Source: Helianthus annuus (Eukaryota; Streptophyta; Magnoliopsida; Asterales; Asteraceae). From it: a stretch of 64,000 bases of DNA. Both the position numbers and the translations under genes were made by a program. Below, piece by piece: positions 34,546-46,457 of the stretch. How positions within the stretch are numbered: the stretch's first letter is position 1; each line of letters begins with the position of its first letter. Location of the stretch: contig NC_035433.2 of assembly GCF_002127325.2 (NCBI RefSeq), forward strand, positions 80,790,079 to 80,854,078. The letters are read 5' to 3'. The notes beneath the pieces were generated by a model. The model had not been told where the DNA came from, made no database searches, and worked only from the letters and a program-made list of their open reading frames with translations.

Positions 34546-36303
34546 AACCAACATCGGAAAATCGTTTTTGTAAATATCTTTGTGTTTTTAAAATTATTGT
34601 AAGTTTGTTGATTTTAGGGGGAGTAAATCAAAATTTGAAAATCCAAAAACATCGAAAAATTTCAAAAACACAAAAACAATAGAAAAACAAAAATGAGTTT
34701 CCTGGCGAGCAAAAGAGAAAATGATAGTACATCAGCGGTCTATCCAAACCTCTTTAAACCTTAAATGAAAAACGATAAGCAGCTCTATATAAGATGTATC
34801 GGTAGGCTCACAATCATTTTAAAGTATGCAGGGTGAGATAAACTTAAATCGACTGAAGACCAGGTGGGAACCATTCATTGGCATATGGTCTTAGTACCGA
34901 AATTTCGTTTGATAGATTGCCGAGGTTCTGAGATATTTGGTCTTTATGTTGTTTATCATCTGGGTATCATGGTTGTATCTTTTACCGAAAAATAACGGGG
35001 ACGCAAGTCTAGATCATCCATGATACTATACATACGTGTATATACTGCATACGACCTCAATAAGTGATCAACAATCACATGTCCCTCAAATAAGTGATAA
35101 TATATCACATTTATCCGGGAGTCAAGTTCGTCTCTCTGCTGTACGAAAGTACTGGCCTGTTCACAGACTTGCTCCTGTGCCCTCATGCATCGAAAATCAA
35201 GTTCCTCATCAATAAGTGATTCTATCACATAGGGCTTGTTTTCAATCAAAATAAGTGAGAATCTCACATCATATACGGTCAAACAGATGATAATCGGTAT
35301 ACTCACCGGTAAGATGAACTCTCGTGCATACCTTGATACGGGAATGTGTCGTGATGTGGATGAACACCGGTCGGTAAGTATAAATCATACCTTAACGTAT
35401 CCCCTCGCCATGATTACATCTGATAAGTTGAGCTTATGTGGACAACAATACCGATAATCGTTATAGGATGCTTATCTAAATGTTAACTAATTGAACAACA
35501 AGAGCATTTTGACATGACCGTACACTGATATGATTCTCTTACCCTCGAAACTCGCAAAAAGAATGTTTGTAAATATTTATTTAATGCTTTCAGTTTCTGC
35601 ATCTTTGTATATATTTATTTACTGCTTTCTGTCCTTACATTTGAAATATTCAAAAATTCCAAAAAGATTTTAGGTGTGTTTTAATATAAACTTTCAAAAA
35701 GCCAAAAGGATTTTATTTCTATCTTATTTTCGATTGTACGATGTTGGATCTCGAGTCTTCGTTACCTGAAACCTGATTGAAAACCAAATCGACTAAATCT
35801 TCATAAACGATCAAAATTTGCAAGTTTTGAAAGTTAAAAACTAAAATTGATAAATTTGTTAAACTTTCAAACTGTCGGACGGTAGTTGATTGAAATAATG
35901 GTCACATGTGTGTCGCTTGTTTATGTTAACTATATTCCAAGTAATTGTTCTCATTACGCGTTTAGATTTCTTGCATGTGCAGATGCTAAAGGCAAGGAGA
36001 ACATGTTCGATGACAAGCTTCGGAATGAAGACACGACGTGAAGGCACTCAAATGATAAAGATGATCGAGTTGCCGCTGACCAATCATCAACACCACAAGG
36101 ATCTCAAGTATTGAAGATCAAAAGATTCACGAGCATAACTCAAGGGAGAGCTTATGTTAAGGGGGAGTTTGTTAACATACTTCCTACATAAAAAGGGGAG
36201 TTTATTGATACACTTTCTACTTACAAGACGTGAAGACTTTGAAGATCCTCCGACATAGAAGACATGAAAGATGAACCTCACCAGTAGCGTCCAAGGGGGA
36301 GTT
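34546..36303 (+). other. Copia post-pol non-coding region, hairpins and purine tracts
   Basis: Corresponds to the env-like region of some SIRE elements, but I see no credible frame. TTAGGGGGAGTAAA at 34614-34627 lies directly after pol. Four small hairpins AATAAGTGA...TCACAT occur at 35059-35080, 35089-35110, 35211-35230 and 35250-35269. Purine tracts followed by LTR-start-like sequence occur at 36159-36178 and 36191-36210; the working tract CAAGGGGGAGTT at 36292-36303 abuts the LTR. Confidence 0.7.
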
Positions 36304-37055
36304 TGTTGATACATATTATGTGGACGCGACTCGGTTCTACGCGACTCGGTTCGGCACGACTCGGTTCGGCGCGACTCGGTTCGACTTGGTTTCGACACGG
36401 TTAGGTTCGGCTCAAGCCCGACGTCACGACATTCCTCCGTCGTGCGCCCCAGAGTTCAACACGCGAAGCACGGAGAGCCGAGAACGTTACCCGCTTGACA
36501 CATCATCATGACATCATCATGATGATGTCATAAGTTGGCTAATCTTACAATTTGATGAATATAGAGAACATGGACGTGCATGTGACATGACTTTGGGCCA
36601 ATCAGAATGCAACATGGGCTGAAACAATTCCTTCAACTGGGCCGAACTCATATTTGCCAACATGTATGTCGACAAAACACACTTGTTTCGTCGACTTTGA
36701 AGTGTTTCGTCGACAACAATGGGTTTCACCGATTCACTGTTCCGTTTCGTCTTCTGTTCCATCCCTATATAAACAGCAAGCTGAGACAGAACACCAGACC
36801 CGTGTGAGTGAGACAGAACTGAGCAGAAAAACTAGAGAGAGTGTGTAGTGAGAGAAAGTTCCGGTGAGCTTTGTATTTGTCGAATATTGTACCGAAACTT
36901 TGTCGAAATCAATACACGTAATTGTTAATCGTTGATATCTTTACGTATTGTTCACTTTCTCGATCTCGGTTTGCATCTCCGGTTGGATTCCGCACAACCG
37001 GGTGTGTTCTATAACAAGGATTAGGCGACTAGATCCTCCCCTAGCCGGACCTACA
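36304..37055 (+). repeat. Copia 3' LTR, 752 bp
   Basis: Starts TGTTGATACAT after the purine tract, ends CCTACA before duplication GTTAT. It lacks the hAT insert. Near its start the unit CGACTCGGTT is expanded to four copies (36324-36380) where the 5' LTR has one. TATA box at 36766-36773. Confidence 0.93.
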
Positions 37056-37423
37056 GTTATGAAAGAAGAATTACAAGGAAAAATACCTAGAATGGAATGG
37101 AGTAGAGATTCTAGTAACAGGACTTCACATGAAACCCTAGGAAGAGAACCCTGGACACAACCATCAATAGATTACAGTCAAGAATCAACATTAAGAGGAA
37201 GAGGTAGCAGGTTACCAATAGGACAAACATACAGTGGGAATATGTTGTTATTAGAACAACAAAAACCCCAACTATGGATAGATGAAGTATTAACATGGGA
37301 ACAAACAGTAGTTAGAATGTGGGAAACAAATAAAAAAGATAGTATGGACATGTTTTCCTACCTATAAACTACACTAGGACCAATAACCCTAGGAATCTGG
37401 CAAAGTAAAAAAGCACAAGAATC
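37056..37423 (+). pseudogene. Unidentified reading frame, right piece
   Basis: Continues the frame of 24937-25139 across the copia insertion (target duplication GTTAT included). Open to TAA 37365-37367, then the same frame seems to go on (TTLGPITLGIWQSKKAQES) to the TA tract at 37424. Readable are KEELQGKIPRMEWSRDS, RGSRLPIGQTYSGNMLLLEQ and WIDEVLTWEQTVVRMWETN. The Trp-rich helical stretch looks like a capsid-type domain to me, but that is only an impression. No zinc finger, protease or RT motif is present. A pararetrovirus or retroelement coat fragment is one option; a host gene exon is another. Confidence 0.5.
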
Positions 37424-38126
37424 TATATATAAGGGATGGATCATGAGAAAACTAGTTTAAATGAGAAAAGCAAAAAACTAACTAAAAAAGCCTAAAAAGC
37501 ATATCAAATTTTTTTTTACAGTTTTATTATTTTTTTTCACAGCTTTTTATATATAAAAAAATATTACAAAAAAAATTGTACTGCATATGTGCACTAATAC
37601 GGAAAACCTAAACCACTTAACCCACCCCACAACGACACCCCCCAAAAACCAAATCCCCCCACCCCCACCCCCACCCCCCAAAAACCTAAATTCACCTTCC
37701 CACCAAAAGCCTAACCCCCCACACCCCTAGAAACCTAAACCCCATCCCCCTCCAAAAATCTAAAACTAAACCCTAAACATAAACTCGAAAAAAACGTAAC
37801 CCCCCCCCACCCCCCAAAAACCTAACCCCCCCCCCCCAATACCCAAAAACCTAATTTTAATCCTAAACCTCCAAAAAAACCTAACCCTAAAAGCTAAACT
37901 AAACTCAAAAGATAATTTTAAGCATGTAATGCACTTGTAGTACACATATAATGCACATGTGCAGTACAAGTTTTTTTTTTTTTTGAAATTTTTTTATATA
38001 TAAAAATTTGGGTTTTTTTATAAAAAAAAATTGTAAAAAAATTGCCATGTTTTTTTTAGGTTTTTTAGGCTTTTTTAGTTAGTTTTCTAGTTTTCTCATT
38101 TATATGCAGTTTTCTCATGATCCTCT

Positions 38127-38164
<38 letters not shown>
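37424..38164. mobile_element. Foldback/TIR element (37432-38130) inside a (TA)n tract
   Basis: Left end AGGGATGGATCATGAGAAAACT, right end inverted AGGGAGAGGATCATGAGAAAACT; the inverted repeat extends about 70 bp (37432-37500 and 38045-38130). Flanks are TATATATA (37424-37431) and (TA)n (38130-38164). The centre (37615-37870) is very C-rich with CCCCCACCCCC runs and CCCTAAAC-like words, so the minus strand is G-rich. A near copy of GCACATGTGC is at 37952. No coding capacity. Confidence 0.7.
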
Positions 38165-38166
<2 letters not shown>

Positions 38167-39677
38167 AAAGAAAGTGTTTGTTTGTTACCATGGTGTAACG
38201 TAAGCCAGCACAGGGTTGGGAAATCATAGACTTGCATTCTCTGAAACATTAGCATTTTCCTGAAGTATTACTATAGTATTATGCAAAAAATGGCAAATTT
38301 TATATGTTTTGGTTTTGTATAGTTTGGCCGGATCGAAATCTGGCGGTTGTTCACTGAACATTGGAGTTCAGAAAAACCTAATATCTGTGAGTTTTGGGGA
38401 TTTGGTATTTGTTGCTTTCTATGGTTATCTATCCAGAAAAATAGAGTAGGTGGGGGTGAAGTAATGGTGGGTGGATGACGGTAGTTGGTGGTGGTGAAAG
38501 GTAGAGATAGTGGTGGGTGGTTTAGAGTGGGGAAGATGAAGTGAGCGGAGTGGTTGGTGGGGCCCACTTAAATTTATAAATATTAATTATATTTCTTTTA
38601 CCTATTTATTTATTCTATTTTTAATAATAAGGGTAGTTTTGTCATTTCATATGGACTTAACTAGACTAACTAACCTCCATCCACTCAGGGGACTATCCGA
38701 GTAACAACCGAGCAAACCACATGGACTAAGAGTGTAATTTCAAAAATTTGAGGAGTAAATGTGAAATTTTATCAAACCATAAGGACTATCGATGCATTTT
38801 ACTCTAAAAATTATAATACTTTACATATAATACCTTATTATAACATATCTTAACAATATAATATATTTATAATATATTGTATTACATTATATTAAACTGT
38901 ATTGTAATGCATTGTATTTACTGTGTTATGTGTTATGGTGTAGTGTATCGTATTCTAATATTCAAATACTTTATACAATAATGTCATGAAACGTACTATA
39001 ATATATAATAATATAACGTTAACATGATATCATTATGATGATATAATATGATACAACATTAGACGAATCTATACAGTATGATATGATATGATATGATACG
39101 ATATGATACGATATGATACGATATGTTTGTTATTCTATACTATGAGATGTTATGCAACATCACAGTGATATGTGATATGGTATTGTATGATATGTTATGT
39201 TATGTTTTGATACAATACAATGTGATATGATATGATTAGATATAACATGATGTAATGCCATATCATATAATATCATATCATATTCAATCACACAATGTTT
39301 TCTATCACTACTATTCAAATGAGCATCATAGATGGATAATAACCAATAAAGAAGAAATATTGTTTTAGTTTTTCTTTGATAACAGATCCCTCAAAAATAG
39401 AAAAAGAAAATTAATTGTTGTAAAATTTTACCCAAATTATTGTTGTTTATGAGTTTTGCCTAAATATTTTTTTTAAATATTTGTTACACAAAATATTTGT
39501 TTGAGCTTTTTTTGGAAAGTTGTCTTTTATATGTTCACTATGATAACTGTTACACAAAATATCCGAGTAACAAAATAACAAACCATAATGAGCATACTTG
39601 CTATTTTTAAAAGGTGAGGACTAAACGCGAAAAAACGTGAAACCACAGGAACCATCCGAGTAATTAACTCCACATAT
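38165..39677. other. AT-rich intergenic DNA
   Basis: No gene or clear element. A GATATGATAC-type short repeat lies at about 39078-39125 within a TA-rich block (38820-39300). Two stretches near 38690-38800 and 39610-39670 share words such as ATCCGAGTAA and look like remnants of a dispersed repeat. Confidence 0.6.
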
Positions 39678-41355
39678 TCTACTATTACTTAAAGTAGAAA
39701 GTCGGCGACATCCCATCTTACATTACAATTTTGTCCTTTCATATAATTTCCATTTTGGCTCCTATGTATTTTCCATTTTGGCTCACTCATTTTTTTAACT
39801 AATTTGTTTTTCTCCTAAAACTTACACAATAACAAATCTATCATCTAAATTTCTAATTTTTCACTTTTACTTACTTGGTTTTTAATTTTTTTTAGGAATT
39901 GGCCTGTAATAATCCCACCTAGACCTTATTGGCCATTAATAATCCCACCTCAGAATATTCCCCCCACCAGTCCCACCTTTCATCTATTTTTCCTACAATG
40001 GTCCCCCGTTAAAAAAACTTAACGGAGTTAAGCTTTTTTCCAAATTACAAACTGATTTTTTAGGGCTTTTGATCAGAACGATGATACGAGTTCATTGATG
40101 TAAAACTTACTTCGAAATGGTGCTCCAAGTGACTTAATTTTGGTTAATTGGAAATTTAAACACCCGAATTGAAGCGCCGTTTTCATCGTTTGGAGCATCG
40201 TTTCGAGGCAAGTTTTACATCAATGGACTCGTATCGTCATTCTAATCAAAAGCCCTAAAAAATCTGTTTGTAATTTGGAAAAAAGCTTAACTCCGTTAAG
40301 TTTTTTTAACGGGTGGCCATTGTAGGAAAAATATGTGAAAGGTGGGACTGGTGGGGGGAAATATTCTGAGGTGGGATTATTAATGGCTAATAAGGTTTAG
40401 GTGGGATTATTATAGGCCAATTTCCCTTTTTTTTATCTTTTTTTCCCTTTGTGTTTTTAGTTTATATCACGTTTACATGTTGCTATCAATTCGAAACGGG
40501 TAGTTGGTTCGTGACAATTAATTTTTTTAATCTTTTTTTCCCTTTGTGTTTTTAGTTTATATCACGTTTACATGTTGCTATATATTCGAAACGAGTAGTT
40601 TGTTCGTTAGAACTTAATACATTTCGTTTAATCATACCATATCTTTATACGTTTCTTTCGTGTGCTTAAACACGTTAATGTCATCGTGCCAACGCGCTTA
40701 ATGAACGATAATGTGCCCTTAAATGTCACGCCACAATGCGCGAGCACCTTATTTTCATTCTTTAACTTAAAAAAAATTATTTCCTCACGTGCTTATTTTT
40801 ATGAACATTTCGGTACATATTCATGTATCGGCATTGGACGTAAACAGTACACATTAACGTTTCGACCTAAAGTTTTCCTAAAAACGAGTTGGGTCTAATA
40901 TAATACATTTTCATGCCTATTTTTATGTATGTTTTAGGTTGTTATACATTTTGATATAAACATTTTATTTTCTCACATGCTCATTTTTATATGTACATGT
41001 CAATATAAATTCATGTTAATGAACATGGTCAAATATAATACATCTTCGTGCTTATTTTTATGTACGTTTTTAGTTGGTTTATGATTTGACATACGAGTCA
41101 CTATGCGTATTGATGCCACTAAGTCGTAATGAAAATGTAAGGGTTGTGTAATAATTAGGTGGAACCCCACTAAATAAAGCAACCCGGTTTGGATTTTGTT
41201 ATTTGATATAAATGCTTATATAAGTTACATTAATTTATATCGGATACGTCAAAACACACGTTTTTATATGGTTAAAAACATTACATAACATTTGCGCTAA
41301 TCTATTTGATGTTTGCGATGTATCCGCGCCGCAACACGCATGGCATTATTACTAG
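39678..41355 (+). mobile_element. Probable non-autonomous Helitron, 1.7 kb
   Basis: Starts TCTACTATTACTTAAAGTAG, a common dicot Helitron start, and ends TTATTACTAG followed by T, with a decayed GC-rich hairpin (CCGCGCCGCAACACGCATGG) about 10 bases before the end. No coding capacity. A 95-bp direct repeat lies at about 40436-40625. The base before the start is T rather than the expected A, which lowers confidence. Confidence 0.55.
39895..40426. mobile_element. 532-bp foldback element nested in the Helitron (MULE-like)
   Basis: About 230 bp at each end are inverted repeats (GGCC..TAATAATCCCACCT outward; AACTTAACGGAGTTAAGC near the inner ends). Flanked by TTTTTTTTA on both sides (39886-39894 and 40427-40435), a 9-bp duplication as for Mutator-like elements. 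The duplication is low-complexity, so weak on its own. Confidence 0.7.
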
Positions 41356-41990
41356 TATATATTAAAATTGTATGGAAAATATTACTAAGTGATCCTACGA
41401 AAATAAAATAAAAGCTACACATATCTTTTTCTCGATATTTTTTTAAAAGTTTACCACGGTATAGTATGATTGCCATGAAATCCAAAAGATAAAAGAAAAT
41501 TAATTTTCTTTTTCAATTGTTGTCACAAAGAGAATAATTAGAACTCGGTGAGTTTTTTTTTTTTTTACTTTTATTAAATTTTTAGAAATCTTAATTTTTG
41601 GTAGGTACGTCTTAGCTTATTTATTGATTTTGTTAAATAAATTGCAAGTGTTCGTTATTAATTATTTGAAGTTCTTTTTTTATATTAACGATCAATTAAT
41701 CTTCAATCTAAATAAATTTAGCCGTTTTTCAAGAATCATAACTATGAACTCTACAATCAACTTCATACCAAGTCAAGCACTTAGTCAAAAAATCAATATG
41801 GTTTAGAGTTTGGGTCAAGCTTGAGCTAGTTAGGGCTAGACTCACCTACATGTTTATCAAATTGTTCTTAGTATATATGTAGCGGAATATTTTATCACTC
41901 TAAACTTCTTTTTTCATCATCACTTGTCATGTAATTACAAGCATTCAAAAGGCGCAAATATTAATCCCTTAAATAACAATTTAAACATTA
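41356..41990. other. AT-rich intergenic DNA
   Basis: I see no gene, element end or repeat here. Confidence 0.6.
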
Positions 41991-42188
41991 AGGTAGCGTT
42001 TGGTACGATAAGAAATAGAAGGTGGAATGGAATGGATCATTCCGATGGAATGAAAAGAAACATGTTTGGTTATCATGTGGTAATGAATGGTGCATTCCAA
42101 AGGAATGTAACTCCTTCCAAATATAACAATTTCCATTCCTTGGTATGAGGGTGTTTTTTTCCATTCCTTCAAGGAATGAAAAGAAATA

Positions 42189-42278
<90 letters not shown>

Positions 42279-42349
42279 TATTATTATTATTATTCATACT
42301 AATATTAATATATATCAAAAAAATTATTATTAATTTTTTACCATTAATA

Positions 42350-42389
<40 letters not shown>

Positions 42390-42633
42390 GAGGAAATTAT
42401 ATTTTTACTATTCGAGAAAAAAAAACATTTTTGTCGGTTTTAATACAATTGTGTTTCGTTACTTCATCTTTTTTGCTTATTAAATTGTACAAAGTAATGA
42501 TTTATTCTATTCACATATGAGTAACCAAACATCACAATGGAATGGAATGATCCATTTCATTCCGTTGTCCATTCCATTACCTGGTCCATTCCATTCTCTC
42601 ATCCATTCCATTACCCCATACCAAACAGACCCT
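41991..42633. mobile_element. MITE-like element with ATT microsatellites
   Basis: Ends are AGGTAGCGTTTGGTACG and, inverted, AGGGTCTGTTTGGTATG (13 of 17 match), followed on both sides by CATTCCATT/AATGGAATG-rich subterminal repeats. TTA flanks the left end and AAA the right, so a 3-bp target duplication is not clean. It holds (TTA)n at about 42189-42294 and again at 42350-42389. PIF/Harbinger or hAT origin undecided. Confidence 0.6.
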
Positions 42634-44303
42634 AAATCTACTAAAGGAATCGATTACAAGGATAGACATAAAATTTATAAAAGGGTGTATCTTTCTGGAA
42701 AACTTCAAATCTTAATCAATCATCACAACTAACTCTCTATTTGTCAATAAACTAATCTTCAAATCTTAATCAATCATCAAATTTAGCTTTTCTCTCTGAA
42801 ATCACGTCAACAAACCGCATTGTCGGGTCCACAATCACCATTGGTTGCAACCCGTTTAGCCTTGTTGAAATGCAGTTCAGGCCTTACGACGGAGATGAAA
42901 CCGATCGGTTTTCGGTTACAAAGCATTCCTTCAGGTTCCAACTTACCGAACATTACTGAAAGAAAATGAAAAAAATCATTACCATATAGACATAAACATC
43001 TGTATATATTTAAATAAGGTTAATCAGAAATGTCATTTTTTAGATTAGCTACCTGCATCACCTTCACGCATTGCATCTCTGTCATGGTGATAGATTCCTA
43101 TGAACAATCACCATGCTATCAAGATTTAACACGCATTCTTCAGTTCCCTGCATCAGGAATCAGTCAGTATATTAACTACTCAAAACAATATGAACGAAGA
43201 ATTAAAGGGCACCAACCATTGAGTCCGTACGCTACTTTCGTCTAGTATCGGCAAGTGGAGGCAGAAGATGCGTCTGAAAAGAATGAATAGAGAATTAGAG
43301 ACCGTGGTCAATGCGGCGCCCCTAGATGCGTCTGATTATTATATAAGAATATAAAATGGTGAATTAGGGTTTTACAATCTTCTTTATTTAATAATTACAG
43401 CTTTGGCCCTTTCATTTTGTATGTTTATTTGTGTAAGACAAAATTAATGTTATTATTTTTCTCGGTGGGTAACACTTAATTATATAGTTGTGCAAATCAT
43501 AACTACACTTTTTTACGTTAGTTTTCACATTAGGTACATAGAGTCGTGTATTTCTATGTCACATTTTCTCTATGTCACATTTCACCGAATTAGTTGTAAG
43601 CATTCATCACGTACATAACGAATTACATGGGTCATGGGTGGGATAGCCACTATCATCACCCGATTATGCATGTGTTTCAATTTCACATTACGTAGAGTCG
43701 TGTATTTCTATGTCACATTTCCTCTATGTGATTTGTTGGCGGTTATATAACATGCGTGCTAGGTAGAGTTAGTGAAACTTTATTCTAGCAAATATAACAC
43801 ATGCGTGCAAATTCTTAGATGCTTGTTTTAAGAATCCAAATTTAAAGATACTCAAGATTCTTGCTTTCATCTTTATAGTGAACACGAAAGGGGAGGAATA
43901 ATTTTGCATAGCCAGGTTTGGAGCTTTTCCTTGTAATTAAGATTTTGTTGTACATTTTAATGTGAGAGTAATATGCTCATGATGTGTTTTGCCGTCGTGA
44001 TCATATAATCTTGGATGTTCTTGCAAAAATATGACAACACACTTAAACGTGTACATTTTAGTAGCATCTTTCCTTTAAAATTTTTGATCTTAATTTGTTA
44101 TAAAAATGTGTAATAAAAGAATAAAATGTCCTGATTTGATATGATCACATATCTTTTAACAGTTTTCAAAACATACTCAAGTAACAACCCTGAAATAAGC
44201 ACTTGAATGGTTACTTAGATTCTTTTTAGATTTAAGATTTCATTTTAGCTCCCATCAAGATTCATGCTTTGTCTTGAGAGTGACAGCGGGTAATGATTAC
44301 AAA
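42634..44303. other. Intergenic DNA with minor repeats
   Basis: No gene I can support. A less AT-rich stretch at 42800-43330 might be a decayed exon; I cannot identify it. A roughly 43-bp direct repeat (GAGTCGTGTATTTCTATGTC) occurs near 43540 and 43693. Confidence 0.5.
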
Positions 44304-44810
44304 GCTAAGTTTGGCGTTTTTCGCTTTTCTTTAGATTTCAAAGTTTGTATTTACAAGAGGGGAATACAATCATGATATGTTATATGATGCAGTAGAAACA
44401 CATATGCAAAATCAGATGTTCTTGAAAAAAACTAATAACACTTCATTTCATTTAAAGTTCCCTGTGAAAGATATGAGTCACTATGTTGTACACATGAAGT
44501 TTTTAAAAGGTTTGAGAAGGAGAAATCAAATATATCCATTAAACCTATTTTTTATACAACCCTAGTAATAATCACATCATATACTTTCACAAAGATAAGA
44601 AAATATCTTCTAGATGTGAAGCCAAGTTTGGTGCTTTTCGCTTTTGTTTAGATTTCAAAGTTTATATTTACAAGATGGGAATACAATCATGATGTGTTAT
44701 GTGATGCGGTAGAAACACATATGCAAAATCAGATGTGCTTGAAAAAAATGAATAACACTTCATTTGAAATTCCATGTGAAAGATGTGTACACTATGTTGT
44801 TAATCAAAAC
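44304..44810. repeat. Direct duplication, about 190 bp with 317-bp spacing
   Basis: The segment from about 44304 (AAGTTTGGCGTTTTTCGC) recurs from about 44621 with substitutions and a short deletion. Short frames inside it are not conserved between the two copies. Confidence 0.75.
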
Positions 44811-46457
44811 CAGCCAAGTCGGGTTAGGTCACAAAAACTTATTTTCTAACACGCTTCATATTTAGATTATATAGTTTATTGAAGTGTTTACATGTAATTA
44901 AATTCATTTGAAATCGAGTCTAAGTTGCAATGGATCCACTACCTTAGCAATGGTGGTGGCTAGGCTACAATGAAGGCAGCTAGGGCTACCCTTGAATATG
45001 GGATGGAATTCTTACGCAAATATCCTTGGGCGCCACGCTAGCATGGGTGTTGTTACAGCTATGCAACATTATGTTTTTACTTTCCAATCATAATAAATGA
45101 TTTGCATAAAGTAATGGATTTATATCAAATTCACTGATATCCTACATGGGATACTTCAAACTGAGTTGGTAGATCTAATACCTCATCCTTTCAAATGTAT
45201 CATCAAAAGATTTGTTAAATGGCATGTTCTTCTGCCTAGATGTGTACTTGACATATGTGTAGTTGTTAAATCATTGGATCGATGACGAACATCAACATTG
45301 CACTTGATTCATGACGTGAAAACAACATTAACAAACAAGATAGAAAGATGAAACCCTCTATTATTAAATCAGTCTTCACAGATTACATAAACCGAAAGAG
45401 TATACATCATCTACAAGCCGGTTTAGATCACTAAGATTTAAACCTAGCTTTCTCTCACTAACGCATAGTCACTATCTCTCAAGAATGTGCACACATTGTT
45501 GAGGAATTCCTGGGGTTTGTGAGAGTTGCACAAAGTTATTTAATAACTTTGACTTGGCCTTTGACTTTGTTAAATTGAACTGATAAAGCACGGTTACTAG
45601 CAAGAGTTACACTTACAGTAGTCAACATTGATGAAGGCGATTTCATTCCACCTCACATTGACAATGGTGACTTTTATAGGCCATTTTGCATTGCATCTTT
45701 TCTTGAAAAGTGTAAGATAGTGTTTAGAATGGGCCCCGAGAAATTTTCAGGTGCTTATTGTTTTGGCCAAAAATCACACAAGGATAATACAACCAAATTC
45801 AATTTTGTGAGGTGTGATGCTTGAATAAATGGGCAAATGTATGAACAAATATGAATGAAATGAATGTGTGACACAAGGATTTATACGAGGAAAAAGCCCT
45901 TGATCAAGATATCATCTCCGGCACAAAAAACCTTGGGTGATGAAAACTACCGATCACCAACTATATTAAACAAGAAATGGTTACAAATCGGGATGATAAC
46001 AAGCTTGTTACAAGGATCCCTAGTGTGTAAAAAGTGTGTAATCACCAATAAGTTGCAGAGAGTTCTCGAGTGTGTGTGTTGCTAATTGTCCTAACTGATC
46101 AAGCTTGTTATCCCCTTATAAAAATTGAAATAAACTATCTAACTAACAATCCGCAAAAGATGCTAGCTTCCCACGACTTCCATAACGGTAACAAAAGCCA
46201 TGAATGTGTAGAATAATGGAGCATATTCCCCTAGAATCTCGGCAAGACCAAGTCCCATTCGAATACTCCTGCAAAAAACAAGCTCAAATATAGTGGAAAC
46301 AACCGTTAGTGTAAGGATAATAATGAGGATCCTGGATCCTTAAACCTGCAACGTCTTCTGAGGATCCTAAATTCAAACCGAACTGAGGATCCGTGATACT
46401 GGCTGCACTTGAGGATCCGTGATCCTTAGGTTTAGAAAATTCATCCCTAACAATTGC
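44811..46457. other. Intergenic DNA before the tandem array
   Basis: No supported gene. Near the end GAGGATCC recurs at 46325, 46360, 46385 and 46411, with related GGATCC words between. The stretch 45860-46110 looks like a piece of a dispersed repeat, but I cannot assign it. Confidence 0.5.

Larger units (their letters stand above)
25140..37055 (+). mobile_element. SIRE-like Ty1/copia retrotransposon, 11.9 kb, full length but mutated
   Basis: LTRs start TGTTGATACAT and end CGGACCTACA. Target duplication GTTAT is at 25135-25139 and 37056-37060. The order is LTR, initiator-Met primer site, long leader, large gag, protease, integrase, RT, RNase H, long 3' non-coding part, purine tract, LTR. Integrase before RT defines copia; the 10-kb internal region, huge gag and long post-pol part fit SIRE/Maximus. 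LTRs differ at about a dozen sites outside indels. Many nonsense codons make it non-autonomous. Confidence 0.92.

Noticed and set aside
42145..42391. Poly-Ile and poly-Leu frames
   Set aside because: Translation of the (TTA)n microsatellite.
41991..42633. Firm PIF/Harbinger assignment
   Set aside because: The flanks do not give a clean 3-bp duplication and the termini match imperfectly.
42800..43330. Host gene exons
   Set aside because: Base composition is less AT-rich, but no frame or splice pattern gives a recognisable protein.
45860..46110. A separate LTR
   Set aside because: Wording resembles dispersed plant repeats, but I found no paired copy, primer site or purine tract.
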